Assembly: GCA_036504595.1 (NCBI GenBank)
Contig: DASXUX010000065.1
Span: 70,778-134,777, forward strand
DNA from: DASXUX01 sp036504595
GTDB taxonomy: Bacteria > Planctomycetota > SZUA-567 > H5-PLA8
Direction of reading: 5' to 3'
Length of the DNA: 64,000 nt
The stretch's first letter is position 1. Every line of letters starts with the position of its first letter. The notes beneath the pieces were generated by a model, which was not told the origin of the DNA, did no database searches, and saw only the letters and a list, made by a program, of their open reading frames with translations. Shown one piece after another: positions 9,901-18,811 of this stretch. Position numbers and translations under genes: made by a program.

Positions 9901-10254
9901 GCGCACTTCTCCGTTCGGGGATCGTGGACCGGCGCGGAAGGCCAGCGCATCGCGGGGCTCTGCTTCATCGCGCCAAAGTCGGGCGTCTATCGCGTCAGCG
10001 GCACAGCTCACAGCAAGCCCTGGGAGGGCCAGGCCAGAACCTTCAAGCTGGGGATTTTTCAGAAAGACACACAGCGTGCCAGCGAGGTGCGCTCGTTTGC
10101 GCTGCCGCGCAGCGACGAGGCGGTGGCGCTGGACTTCAAGATCGAACTGACGGCAGGGCACGAACTGGTCTTCCTGCCGCTGATGCCCGACTGGCACAAC
10201 GCGACCACGATTACACTGGAGAATCTAACCGTCACCGATGAATCGCAGCCGTGA
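6931..10254 (+). CDS. Exported clan GH-A glycoside hydrolase with two repeated C-terminal modules
   Basis: This 1107-aa protein has a signal peptide (residues 1-18) and an N-terminal carbohydrate-binding-like sandwich (about 25-175). A TIM barrel of clan GH-A type spans about 310-620. The acid/base Glu is probably E428 in an ENEPEF segment and the nucleophile E526 in WFNEGW; the pattern resembles GH39/GH5-like enzymes. Residues 726-912 and 917-1104 are two copies of one module, each opening with an LP.AWEG...GNP segment and then W(R)xDQVWP, probably carbohydrate-binding. GAGGAG at 6918 supports the start. It sits directly after the LacI regulator. Substrate and exact GH family are uncertain. 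Confidence 0.8.
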   Translation: MIRCRWLFCFLAALSTWAGDQPASNLLRNGSFEGGSRYWFETDKYEFVRDDAAHGGWALKIPKGGIQSAAFMLQQGKPVTISFSARGANGPATMGWQCTPCAREIGAKHNLCWGLRGKHPVAITGEWKRYSVSFTPNIAQDGFWPRPTFMLQLGDADKPILLDAVTIAYESGAEKYVPWKALEVFVTSPDLKGFRDESHNILQKGQTVTLQGIVNNPGTEARAVMLRWQLIDYEGVRPLNQPLEKKVNVPAGQTVIETVTMPLTATGTVLARCSVLDGGTVIDQSDLPLTSLAHPLAATRPDARERFGGSLFGLHNARGVQKIGFAWSRWHPHMNWADHHPKSPDEWVWFDQRIDELAALGISVNAVLYGKPKWAFTKESDQLPKDMQWKADDPRWEDLSVETGWDKFVKTAVEHYKGKSLIYEIENEPEFDGWDNIRDLYAKFTIRTARLIKQVDPKAKVMVDNVYGIPSGLNRHLLQKGAGKWIDIISWHDYHDGWLADATAIKRMRNALEELGCGHIEIWFNEGWAYTNTIVDEPAVALTHYDSAGQTNCTVNSIAELTANGQEKCILFHTSYEEHGMSFWDYCGPGTMLWDYYGYPLPLVPAWNALCYHIGLSTPAGFVRPPGANFCIFDDLRNKRGVMIAYADRDAKADVTVDLPFSGLAAEDCMGNPVQLLGQKLTLSKSGRTVFLYASDGRVDGKTLAEKMKPLDRKNASFAGKGGGSFRLPPAWEGSKKDSTDGNPALAEGKPVWRLDQVWPPQPLKLDSYRPLAWRDGWWVALRDGFGGQPKAEMKDSAIRMEFRAPHSASAGEKLCALVFSATQAGTHTLSGSVEMRLWENANNAVRMTYLRKTKTSATEVASQKLSKGQRATIAVTVQLDIGDELVILPRIEGMFTGGDVVLRDVSVAIGSVGAVSYKLPLAWEGPQRGTARGNPIEADGKALWRVDQVWPDNPIMTTHYTPLLWNGTGWIPEKNGMGGQPEIRVENGIAHFSVRGSWTGAEGQRIAGLCFIAPKSGVYRVSGTAHSKPWEGQARTFKLGIFQKDTQRASEVRSFALPRSDEAVALDFKIELTAGHELVFLPLMPDWHNATTITLENLTVTDESQP

Positions 10255-10283
10255 CGGGTGGGAAAGTGCGTGCCTCGGGTCGG

Positions 10284-12182
10284 TTACCATTCGAGCCGCG
10301 AAAAGATACCCGTGATGCCGATGGGCTTTTCTGTGCCCCATGTCGGCACCTTCGTGGTGAGCAGCGGAGTGCCGGTGGGCTGCTTGGGCTTCTCGTCCAA
10401 GGCATTGGCCCCGACAACTAAAGCACCATTGGGGACCGGCACGACGGAGCGTAGCTCGACTTTGCCTCCCTCCGCGCCAGTCGTTGGATCCCACTTGCCG
10501 CTCAATATGGAACTGTATACCAGCGTGTTCATGTCAGGTGTGTAGACGCGGACGAAATTGCACCACTGCGAGACTCCTTCGCCCTTCTTCGGCATCTTCA
10601 TATACGCGTTTGCGGTCGTTACAACACGTCGGCCCGTGGCTATGATGTAGACACGCCCGTTGTCGTCAACCTGCAGATCATGCAGACGGGTCGTGTTGAC
10701 GTTCGGCCAGCCAGCGTTGTAGCTGGGCCAGCCTTCCAGCAGCGGTTCCCTGGAAGGCGCACCGGCGCCATCCATTCCATCCACGTACTCGGCTACGTAG
10801 GTCGCAGCAAAGAGGTGTCCGTCGTCGACCGACAGTTTGCCCAGCCACGAGATGTGGATGTTTCCGTTCTTGCCCGAGAAATGATCTTGGAAGCCACGCG
10901 CACCCGGCCGTGCAGCGACTTCATTTCCCGCCCACAAATTTACGACGTTGTTGCCATGACAGCGCGCACCGACGACAACGTTATTCCCGGCCACATCCAT
11001 AGCGAGGTGATCAACGTACTGGTCGGGGGTGGAGTTGCGGGCGTCGCCCGCCTGATACGTGCCGTCTTTCTGTTTGCTTAGGAATTCGTGATACAAGCGG
11101 CTCCACCACTTGAGTTTCCCCGTGCGGGTCATCGCCACCAAAGCCGGTTCGAAATCCGGATTTCCGTCGGGCAGGCGCGTCTGGACGCTGTACCCGACGT
11201 AGAAGTCGTTGTTACGCCGATCGACCAGGATGGCACCGACGCGTGGGCAGGGAGAGTTGATGGAGTAGCCCGTATAGCCCGGTCCATCATTCGTCGGCTT
11301 GGCTGGGTCGAACGGCCCTTTGAAGTAGTAGTCGTCCGGCCAGCGCCCTTTCTTGAGACGGCCGTTGCCGTCCGGCAGCCAGGCGTCGTAGTCCTCCTGC
11401 GTCCACGAACGCAGGCAACCGCGCCCCCAGAGTTTCATCGCGAGGCCGCTGCGAGTCGCCTTGAAATCCGGCCGGCTGGAAAGCGGGGTGAACTGGGCTT
11501 CCGTTTCCTTTCCTTTTGCATCTACCCCCCAATGGCAGCGCCAGTCCTCCACCGTGTCGTCCATGCCATCAGACTTAAGCCGGTAGACGGCCATCCACTC
11601 GCGGCTGTAACTTTGCCCGCTGGCATACACGACTTTCCCGTCCCCGCCGACATCCCATGGCTGTATTTCGCGCGTGTCGCCGGCGGCAAAGACGTTGCGT
11701 ACCCAGAGGAGCTTCTGCGGCGGCGCCTTTATGAAGTTGCCATCCAGTTTGGTGAGCAGATAGCCACCAGAGCCCTTCGGATCGTCTTTCAGAGTAGCCG
11801 AGAAGAACACCTCGCCCGTGGAAGCACCCGGTAAGCTGCTGACGCGAATGTGTCGGATGGTATCGACTGCGCCCGGCGGGAGATGAATCAGGCGCAGCAG
11901 CTTCTGTCCATCGCCGCTCACCTGCAGGATAAAGCCAATGCGGCCGTTCTCGGGCGAGCCCTTGATGCCCTCAGCCGAGAGTGGCGTGCGAGGAACATCG
12001 GCGGGGATCCACGTCAGTGATTCGGCCCAGCCGCCTAGGAGGATGGAGCCGTCGGAAAGCTGACACGCCGTGACGAACGCCTTGTTCTCGTTGCCGCCGG
12101 CATAGGTCACCACCTGCGCGGCCTGACCATTGGCGAGGAACCCGAGGAGACAAGCGAATCCCGCTGCAAGCTGCTTGAACAT
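10284..12182 (-). CDS. Secreted propeller-like protein of unknown function
   Basis: I do not recognise a characterised family. Start ATG 12182 gives a clean signal peptide (MFKQLAAGFACLLGFLANGQA) with GGAGAG 7 nt upstream; ATG 12206 is a longer alternative that would overlap the preceding gene by 4 nt. The mature part has repeated short strands with phrases such as GGDGKVVYASGQ, AILVDRRNNDFYVGYS, LAMDVAGNNVVVGAR and LQVDDNGRVYIIATG, each like a beta-propeller blade, but no metal or catalytic motif. It lies 20 nt downstream of the beta-helix gene in one operon and converges on the GH-A gene. A role in polysaccharide binding or processing is inferred from context only. Confidence 0.7.
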   Translation of the reverse strand: MFKQLAAGFACLLGFLANGQAAQVVTYAGGNENKAFVTACQLSDGSILLGGWAESLTWIPADVPRTPLSAEGIKGSPENGRIGFILQVSGDGQKLLRLIHLPPGAVDTIRHIRVSSLPGASTGEVFFSATLKDDPKGSGGYLLTKLDGNFIKAPPQKLLWVRNVFAAGDTREIQPWDVGGDGKVVYASGQSYSREWMAVYRLKSDGMDDTVEDWRCHWGVDAKGKETEAQFTPLSSRPDFKATRSGLAMKLWGRGCLRSWTQEDYDAWLPDGNGRLKKGRWPDDYYFKGPFDPAKPTNDGPGYTGYSINSPCPRVGAILVDRRNNDFYVGYSVQTRLPDGNPDFEPALVAMTRTGKLKWWSRLYHEFLSKQKDGTYQAGDARNSTPDQYVDHLAMDVAGNNVVVGARCHGNNVVNLWAGNEVAARPGARGFQDHFSGKNGNIHISWLGKLSVDDGHLFAATYVAEYVDGMDGAGAPSREPLLEGWPSYNAGWPNVNTTRLHDLQVDDNGRVYIIATGRRVVTTANAYMKMPKKGEGVSQWCNFVRVYTPDMNTLVYSSILSGKWDPTTGAEGGKVELRSVVPVPNGALVVGANALDEKPKQPTGTPLLTTKVPTWGTEKPIGITGIFSRLEW

Positions 12183-12202
12183 GGCTACGCTCTCCATGAT
12201 TC

Positions 12203-15094
12203 TCACTCCAGGCCGCCGAGTTCAATGCGCTGGAGCACCTTGCCCGCGTCGGTGTCCACATTCAGAAGCGTATACGAGTACGTAGCTCCACCAAAGTCGC
12301 AGCGGTAGAAGACGAACGGGTGCGTCCAGCCGTTGCTGGGCTTGAACTCATGTGCGGCCGGGCAGGCGTCCCAGTTGATGTTGGTGTCTTTGCCGCGCAG
12401 CTTCATCGTTTTGACAAACTGTTCGTTGTTAGCGTTGGCATCGTTCACAAATGCAACGGGCCCACTGGCCTTGACCTTCGAGCACACATGCCCGTTGGCC
12501 CGAGCGGTGATGATCTGTCGCACGCCGCGCAGCATCATGGCTGGCTTTCCAGTAGCGGTCTTTACATCCACCGTCACGTCCTGCACGATCTGGGGAGAGC
12601 CGCGGAAGCCGCAGAAAACGGTCTTGGTTTTGGTCTCGATGCGGCATCGGGTGAAGGACATGAGCTCGCCGTATCCGAGTTCGACAGCCGCTTCCTTCTC
12701 GTTGCCGCATTCCAGGAACTCGCATTGATCGACCATTACGCCCCATGGGCGGTAAGCGATCTCGGGATTGCCGCCGAGAATGTCGATTCCCGGCCCCTGG
12801 ATGTTATGGAATGCCGTTCCGATCACGGCGCCGTGAACCAGATTGTTGAACTTGATCGAGATTCCCGATTTACGCTGGCCCTCGAACTCGCCGTGTAGAA
12901 ACAGCCACTTGTCGAGCATGTTCTGGTTCATGTAGATGCCATAATCGCCGGTGTTGATGAACTTCAGATCTACATAGCGGTTCTGGTCGTGCTCAGCACC
13001 GCCCATGATGTCGGGATCGTCGTTGCCGATGTGGATGCCGGCAAATGTCTGATTGCGGAATGTGACGTTATAGTAGCTCTGTCCGGCGATGTAGGACTGG
13101 AGCGTCGGCGCGAAGCCGGCATCGTGGTCCTTGCCGGTGATCGCCAGGCCAACGCGTCCGCCCTCAATCGTCAGGTTTGCGAGCGCGCCCTTCGTGTGCT
13201 GCTCGATGACCTTGAATTCGCCGTTCGCCTTGAGCACCGTCTTGTCCGGACCGGCGCCCCAGATCGCCGGTGTGGCCGACACCCAGACCAGCGGCCTTGT
13301 CAGAAGGAACGTGCCAGGGGGAATCTCCAAACGCGGCCGAGCCGCGATTCGTTTGCCTTTCTTGTCGGCGGGATCGGCTGGACAGAGCTGGCCCATGGCT
13401 GCATTCAGCTTCTCCGTCGCTGCCTTTATTCCGGGGGCATCCTGCCTGCTTTTCGCCTCGCGGAACGCCGCATCGGCCTGGTACGTCGCCAGCAAGTGTT
13501 CCTCCACCTTGTCGCGAGGCATGCTGTACATCAGTTGCGCGAACGCATCGTCGCTGGGTTTCGCACCGGTCGGATCAGCGCCGGCATCGAGCAGAGCCTT
13601 GCCGAATTCCGGCGCCTGTGTGAAAGCGATTGGGCGGCGCAAGCGCGGCGCATCGGTGGCGGGCATCGACGGCGGTGGCGGGAGCTTTCTGCCGTTGCGG
13701 AGCTTGTCCGGGGCCTTCGTCAGATCATCCTGGCCGAAAAAGAACGTCTGCTCGTCCCGAGCGTTGAAGGGCCAGAACTGGTAGCGCCCGTTCAGCAGCA
13801 GCCTCTCGATCTCCTTACAGGCCGTATCGGTCACGGGTTCCTTCCTGTCAGTGAGAATCTTCTCAGCCCGGGCGCGAAAGCCAGGTTTAGCCTTCTCAAA
13901 TTCGGGTAAGTCCGGCGCGGGCTTCTCCAGACTTGGGGTCACAGCGAAGCGCAGGATGCCGTCGCTATCCAATCCTTCCGCTTCGTACTCGAATCCGCAC
14001 ATCCACGCCTGCAGATCTGGGCACGTGTTGACCAGTGTGGCGCCCTCGGAGTAGTTCCAGGCCCGCAGCGCGTGGAGGATGTTTCCTGAGCCACCCTCGA
14101 TGCTGAGGTCGTGGGAAGGGCACGGAGCCTTAGGTCCACCGTTGTTGGGATAGAATGCGTTGATGGCGCGCAGACCGAGGTGGACGTTCGTGCAGTTTCT
14201 TAGCCAGTAGACACCGGGGCCCTGCGATGACGAGCGCTCGGTCGAGCCGTGGTAGAGCGACATACCACTGCAGTTCTCAAGAATCGCATTCGGGCCCGGA
14301 TTGCCATAGCCTGTCTCAATCATCAGGTAGAGCCGCGTGTTCTGTCCTCCGCCCTTACAGTCGAAGTGAAGCTGCGCGTTCTCCAGCCAGTTACGGTCCT
14401 TGTTCTTGAGATCCCTGTGCGCGTTGTAGTCGGCGAACGGCCAGTTGATGCCGAACCAAAGGAACAGGCTATCGTCAACGCGCGCCGTAGCCGTAACCGT
14501 TTTGCGTCCGAACGCATTGTCGCCAGCGATCCATGCGCAGTTCTTTACGTCATTCTTGATCTGGATCGAGCCACTGGAGAAGAGGCTGAGCATATCGCTC
14601 GTCGGCTGAGTCTTCTCGAAAAGCGTCACCGTGGCGAAGTCCGACAGTACGCCGCTTGGCCCTGCTTTGGTTCTCGGCAGACCTTCATCAAACACCTGGT
14701 TCAACGCGGAAAAGAGGATCTGCATGCTGCGTTGGCCGCCGCCCAGTATCAGCGTGCCTCCATAACCGCCGGTGATTTGCACGCCATCGGCGACACCGCG
14801 GAAATCGAGCAATCCGCAGGGAACCGAACGGGGCAGGTCAATGGCGCCACCGACTGGCAGGGATAGCGCGCCGTCGGTAATGGCGCGAGAAACGACATCT
14901 TGAGGCACTGTCTGCCAGCCCGCTCCTAAGCGTTCGGCGAGCATCGACTCCGCATCAATGAACTCCGGGCCATTGGCATGCGCATTGAAATGCTCGTTCA
15001 ACAAGAGGTGCGTTGTTCCCGCTTGGCTGGTCAGCCCAACAATGGCCAGCAATACTCCGCAAATCGCGACGCCTGTTCTTCCGATTCCCGCCAT
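12203..15094 (-). CDS. Large exported parallel beta-helix (pectate-lyase-like) protein
   Basis: This 963-aa protein has a signal peptide (residues 1-26). Residues about 90-370 and 620-900 are rich in short turns and Asn/Gly ladders (for example LENCSGMSLYHGS, AGIHIGNDDPDIMGG, YGIYMNQNMLDKW, GIDILGGNPEIAY), the signature of right-handed parallel beta-helices. The mid-section has charged helices (about 440-580). Such folds occur in polysaccharide lyases, GH28-type hydrolases and epimerases; no family-specific catalytic set can be fixed here. It is first gene of a two-gene minus-strand operon, divergent from the XylR-type regulator across 127 bp, which suggests direct control by it. Confidence 0.75.
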   Translation of the reverse strand: MAGIGRTGVAICGVLLAIVGLTSQAGTTHLLLNEHFNAHANGPEFIDAESMLAERLGAGWQTVPQDVVSRAITDGALSLPVGGAIDLPRSVPCGLLDFRGVADGVQITGGYGGTLILGGGQRSMQILFSALNQVFDEGLPRTKAGPSGVLSDFATVTLFEKTQPTSDMLSLFSSGSIQIKNDVKNCAWIAGDNAFGRKTVTATARVDDSLFLWFGINWPFADYNAHRDLKNKDRNWLENAQLHFDCKGGGQNTRLYLMIETGYGNPGPNAILENCSGMSLYHGSTERSSSQGPGVYWLRNCTNVHLGLRAINAFYPNNGGPKAPCPSHDLSIEGGSGNILHALRAWNYSEGATLVNTCPDLQAWMCGFEYEAEGLDSDGILRFAVTPSLEKPAPDLPEFEKAKPGFRARAEKILTDRKEPVTDTACKEIERLLLNGRYQFWPFNARDEQTFFFGQDDLTKAPDKLRNGRKLPPPPSMPATDAPRLRRPIAFTQAPEFGKALLDAGADPTGAKPSDDAFAQLMYSMPRDKVEEHLLATYQADAAFREAKSRQDAPGIKAATEKLNAAMGQLCPADPADKKGKRIAARPRLEIPPGTFLLTRPLVWVSATPAIWGAGPDKTVLKANGEFKVIEQHTKGALANLTIEGGRVGLAITGKDHDAGFAPTLQSYIAGQSYYNVTFRNQTFAGIHIGNDDPDIMGGAEHDQNRYVDLKFINTGDYGIYMNQNMLDKWLFLHGEFEGQRKSGISIKFNNLVHGAVIGTAFHNIQGPGIDILGGNPEIAYRPWGVMVDQCEFLECGNEKEAAVELGYGELMSFTRCRIETKTKTVFCGFRGSPQIVQDVTVDVKTATGKPAMMLRGVRQIITARANGHVCSKVKASGPVAFVNDANANNEQFVKTMKLRGKDTNINWDACPAAHEFKPSNGWTHPFVFYRCDFGGATYSYTLLNVDTDAGKVLQRIELGGLE

Positions 15095-15221
15095 TGTTTA
15101 ATGCCTCACGTTTGCCAACATGGCCATCACCCCGCTGCTATTACACCGAACGCCCGCTTGCGTCGCTGCGGCAATACCGCATAATACTATCACTTTTGCG
15201 CACGCTGACGGAGATTGACGA
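15095..15221. promoter_or_regulatory. Divergent promoter region between beta-helix operon and xylR-type gene
   Basis: This 127-bp gap separates two outward-facing genes and must hold both promoters. AraC/XylR regulators usually bind in such gaps. I see no clear repeat pair or sigma-70 boxes. Confidence 0.4.
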
Positions 15222-16379
15222 ATGCCGCGTTTGATGCGGGTTGCAACTGCGATCGGACTCCATTACGGTTGGGGGCGTTCCGTGCTGCACGGTGTCGCTG
15301 AGTTTATGCGACAGACGCGCTCATGGTTGCTGCTGGCCGAACCCACGGAAGTCAAGCCGGAGCATCTCGTCGCCCAACTCGACGCGATTGATGGCGCCAT
15401 TATCAACACTGCCGATCTGGAGATCATTGAGAGATTACAGCAGCGCCGCCTTCCCTTCGTTAACCTCAACACGCGGCCGTACGAACAAGGCATCCGCGCG
15501 CCATGTGTGGGCAACAACGAGGCCGTCATTGGAGCGCTCGCGGCAAGCCACCTGATTGGGCTCGGCCTGCGGAATTTTGCATTCTGTGGGGTTACAGCAG
15601 CCAGTGCCAACACCGACCGCGGCCAAGGGTTCTTCTTGAAGATCAGATCGCAGACGCATACGACGGGGCCACTTAACTGGAGATACGAGTACTCACCGCT
15701 GGACTTGAGGCGGCGTGCCCGGGACAAGTTAGCCCCGTGGCTTGTCTCGTTACCCAGGCCTGTCGGGGTGATGGCGTACAACGACCTGATTGCACGACAC
15801 ATTGCCGAGGCATGTTTGTTGGCAAAGCTTGCAGTCCCGCAGGAAGTTGCAGTCATCGGCGTGGATAATGACGACTTGGTCTGCGAACTTGCTACGCCAC
15901 CGCTTTCCAGCATTGACGTGAATGGCACGCGGCAGGGCTTCCTCGCGGCCACTCTGCTGAACCAGTGGATGCGAGGCCGCCCCTCCAAGCCTGTGCGGCA
16001 TTTGATATCTCCCGCGCGACTCGTTCCGCGGCAGAGCACGAACATTGTGGCAGTCAGCGACCCGGTTGTGGCACGCGCGATGGCCTTCATTCTCGCCCAC
16101 TTCAACCAGAATATCGGCGTGAAAGCAGTGGTGGCTCAGATAGACGAATCTCGTCGGAAACTTGAGTACCGGTTCAGATCCGTGCTCAACAGCACTCCGC
16201 AGAAAGAGATTCAGCGGCTGCGAATGCAGCATGCGCAGGACCTGCTCGCCACCACGACGCTGGCGACCGCGACAATCGCCCAACACTGCGGCTATTCCCG
16301 TGCCAGCTACTTCTCCGAAGCGTTCCTGCGAGCGACTGGCAACACCCCGACTGGCTATCGCAAGCGGTGCCTGGGCTAA
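15222..16379 (+). CDS. XylR-type AraC-family regulator with sugar-binding domain
   Basis: This 385-aa protein combines a periplasmic-binding-protein-like sensor (about 5-265, with VPQEVAVIGVDNDDLVCELA and the PPLSSIDVNGTRQGFLAA segment seen in E. coli XylR) and a C-terminal AraC helix-turn-helix pair (about 280-384, ending in the YSRASYFSEAFLRATGNTP segment of the second helix-turn-helix). It is a cytoplasmic activator or repressor answering a pentose-like or other monosaccharide. It diverges from the beta-helix operon. ATG 15234 is an alternative start. A GH10 enzyme in the window would fit a xylose signal, but the ligand is inferred. Confidence 0.9.
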   Translation: MPRLMRVATAIGLHYGWGRSVLHGVAEFMRQTRSWLLLAEPTEVKPEHLVAQLDAIDGAIINTADLEIIERLQQRRLPFVNLNTRPYEQGIRAPCVGNNEAVIGALAASHLIGLGLRNFAFCGVTAASANTDRGQGFFLKIRSQTHTTGPLNWRYEYSPLDLRRRARDKLAPWLVSLPRPVGVMAYNDLIARHIAEACLLAKLAVPQEVAVIGVDNDDLVCELATPPLSSIDVNGTRQGFLAATLLNQWMRGRPSKPVRHLISPARLVPRQSTNIVAVSDPVVARAMAFILAHFNQNIGVKAVVAQIDESRRKLEYRFRSVLNSTPQKEIQRLRMQHAQDLLATTTLATATIAQHCGYSRASYFSEAFLRATGNTPTGYRKRCLG

Positions 16380-17006
16380 GAAGCAATGCTGTTTTGTACC
16401 GTGAGCAAGTGGTAAAGCCCGCTTCCGACATGGGCTGATGCTACATGAATCTGGCAACCTGTTATACAATTGATGATGTTGCCATTGCTGCCCGGGCGAA
16501 ATTGCAGGCTGTCCTTGATGAACAGAATCTTCGTGAAACGCAGCAGCGGGTTGGAGAACGCAATCTGCCGCTGCAACGCGCTGGCTTCCATGAATAGCTG
16601 CTCACGCTTTGCAGCCGCGCTGGGGTTGGTGGCCGTGGCCGTCGCCAACAACTGCGTCAGCCGCTTCTCGTTGATGGAGAGGTCCGCGACGCCAGGCAGC
16701 GCTTTGAGGTGGATCAGCAGCGAGGTCGTACGGGCGAAGGATAACGTCAAGTGGATCACGGTCAGCATCGAGAACCAGGGCGTCTGACCGATACGTTTGG
16801 CTCGCCACTTTTTTGAACCAGGGGCGTCGATTCTTGAGCGCGTCTTCGAGGCGATCAAATTCGCTCTGCCATGCAGCCGCCACGTCCGCATGGATTGCGC
16901 CGTCGCTTGCGGTCGCGTTCCGGGTCGCCGCCTTCTGTTCGCCGGCATGCGCGGACAAAGTCAACCCTGAATACAACGCCAGCAGCACTATGACGAGGCA
17001 TCTCAT
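16376..17006 (-). pseudogene. Frameshifted, truncated N-terminus of a hydrazine-synthase-alpha-like secreted protein
   Basis: From ATG 17006 the frame gives a signal peptide (MRCLVIVLLALYSGLTLSAHA) and a helical region with the DADRDPLDVILR segment. A single extra C in the run at 16732-16734 then shifts the frame; the match resumes as RTTSLLIHLKALPGV and continues to NPLLRFTKILFIK. That series resembles the N-terminal part of large planctomycete proteins carrying a hydrazine synthase alpha middle-domain-like propeller. After ILFIK the similarity ends, so the propeller is missing. The stop overlaps the end of the xylR-type gene. Family assignment is from memory and moderate. Confidence 0.55.
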
Positions 17007-17344
17007 CCGATTCGTTTCGCTCTGCACGCGATGCACACCTTTGACCAATTGGCTCGTCTACCTCTGCTAAGAAGGTCCCGACAGCCCGAACCGTTTGCAT
17101 CGGAGCATTCAGAACAGCTGTTTCTGCTTACCCCATCTCGCAACGTCGCGCAATCCGTTGCAGAAGATGTTGCCAGGAAAAACGGCAAGAAATTTCGTCC
17201 GCACGTACAAATGTCAAGGCGACGCAGCCTCCGGCGACGGAGAACGCATCCTCTCACGACACAATGTAACAAACAACGCCTTGATATTGTGCCTTTATCG
17301 CTCTACCAAGAGACAGTTACAGCGCGAGTACAGGAGGGATGGCG
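17007..17344. other. Intergenic leader of the sulfatase cluster
   Basis: No gene is supported in these 338 bases. AGGAGGG at 17332-17338 is a strong ribosome site 6 nt before ATG 17345 and argues against ATG 17339. No clear sigma-70 promoter or palindrome was found. Confidence 0.5.
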
Positions 17345-18811
17345 ATGAAACAACAACCAGCGCTAGCGTTAATTGGATTGCTTTTCGTCGCACTGATCGT
17401 TGCGCCGCTGCACACGTTAAACGCTGCCGATGCCGAGAAGCCTGCGGACAAGCCCAACGTTGTGATCATCTTTATCGATGACATGGGCTACGCGGACATC
17501 GGTCCGTTCGGCGCGACCAAGCAGAAGACGCCCAATCTCGACCGCATGGCGCGTGAGGGCATGAAACTCACAAGCTTTTACGCGGCGCCGGTCTGTTCGG
17601 TTTCGCGTGCGCAGATGATGACCGGTTGTTACGGCGCGCGCGTCTCGGTGCCAGGCGTGTATCCTCCGGCCAGCAAGCACGGCCTGAACCCCAGGGAGAT
17701 TACGATTGCCGAGCGGATGAAAGAGCGTGGCTATGCAACGATGTGCATTGGCAAATGGCATCTCGGCGATCAGCCTGAATTCCTGCCGACGAAGCAAGGC
17801 TTCGATCATTACTTTGGCATTCCCTACTCGAACGACATGCAGCGCAAGTCGAAAGAGAAGGACGCGCTTGTCGTTCCGCTGGTGCGCGACGACAAAGTGC
17901 AGGAGCTGCTCACGGAAGACGATCAGAACCATATCGTTGAGCGCTACACCGACGAGGCCGTGCGTTTCATCCGCGAAAGTGCCAGCAAACCCTTCCTGCT
18001 TTACTTTCCGCACACGGCGGTTCACTGTCCGATTCATCCCGGTGCCGCGTTTACCGGCAAGTCCTCGAATGGCCGCTTCGGCGATTGGGTTGAGGAAGTC
18101 GATTGGAGCGTTGGCAAAGTCCTCGACACGTTACGCGAACTAAAACTCGACCGTCGCACGTTTGTGATCTTCACCAGTGACAACGGTCCCTGGCTGATTA
18201 AGGGCGCGAATGCGGGCAGTGCCAGTCCCTTGCGGGGTGGCAAAGGCAGCACGTGGGAAGGCGGCATGCGCGAACCGACCATCGCGTGGTGGCCTGGCCA
18301 CATTGCGCCGGGCAGTGTGTGCGACACGGTCGCCGGGACGATCGATATCCTGCCGACTGCGGTTTCGCTTGCAGGGGGCACGCTGCCCGCTGAGCCCATT
18401 ATTGACGGCCGCGACATTTCTCCGCTTCTTTTTGGCCAAACCACGCAAGCCGCTCGCGAGGCGCACTACTATTTCAATGGCTATCACCTGCAGGCCGTCC
18501 GGCAGGGGCCGTGGAAGCTCGCCATTGCCGCGCAGAAAGAGTCGATGGGCAAACAGGCCGCCGAGGACATTCGTGGCGACACGCCGCGCCTGTACAATCT
18601 CGATGAAGACATTGGTGAGAAGACCAGCCTCGCGGAGAAGCACCCGGAGATCGTCGCGAAACTCCGCGCGCTTGCTGAAAAGATGGCTGCCGAAATCGGC
18701 GGAAACAATCCGCCCGGTCGGCGCCCCGCTGGCGAAGTGGACAATCCCACCCTGCTCTACATCACCGGCGAGGACGCTCGGCGCGGAAAGCGGAAGAATG
18801 GCAAACCATGA
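17345..18811 (+). CDS. Exported family S1 sulfatase with unusual CSVSR active-site motif
   Basis: This 488-aa protein has a signal peptide (to about residue 28) and the alkaline-phosphatase-fold sulfatase core: metal-binding IFIDDMGYADIG, active-site C84 in CSVSRAQMMTG, IGKWHLGD, and the late FTSDNGPW metal motif. The usual signature is C-x-(P/A)-S-R, whose Cys becomes formylglycine; here Val replaces Pro. The enzyme would remove sulfate esters from a glycan in the periplasm or outside. It starts a run of three same-strand sulfatases; its stop overlaps the next ATG (ATGA), giving translational coupling. Conversion of C84 depends on a maturase that is not in the window. Confidence 0.88.
   Translation: MKQQPALALIGLLFVALIVAPLHTLNAADAEKPADKPNVVIIFIDDMGYADIGPFGATKQKTPNLDRMAREGMKLTSFYAAPVCSVSRAQMMTGCYGARVSVPGVYPPASKHGLNPREITIAERMKERGYATMCIGKWHLGDQPEFLPTKQGFDHYFGIPYSNDMQRKSKEKDALVVPLVRDDKVQELLTEDDQNHIVERYTDEAVRFIRESASKPFLLYFPHTAVHCPIHPGAAFTGKSSNGRFGDWVEEVDWSVGKVLDTLRELKLDRRTFVIFTSDNGPWLIKGANAGSASPLRGGKGSTWEGGMREPTIAWWPGHIAPGSVCDTVAGTIDILPTAVSLAGGTLPAEPIIDGRDISPLLFGQTTQAAREAHYYFNGYHLQAVRQGPWKLAIAAQKESMGKQAAEDIRGDTPRLYNLDEDIGEKTSLAEKHPEIVAKLRALAEKMAAEIGGNNPPGRRPAGEVDNPTLLYITGEDARRGKRKNGKP

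Noticed and set aside
9103..10197. 364-codon minus-strand frame inside the GH-A gene
   Set aside because: It is fully antisense to a clear glycoside hydrolase, with no signal peptide, ribosome site or recognisable domain.
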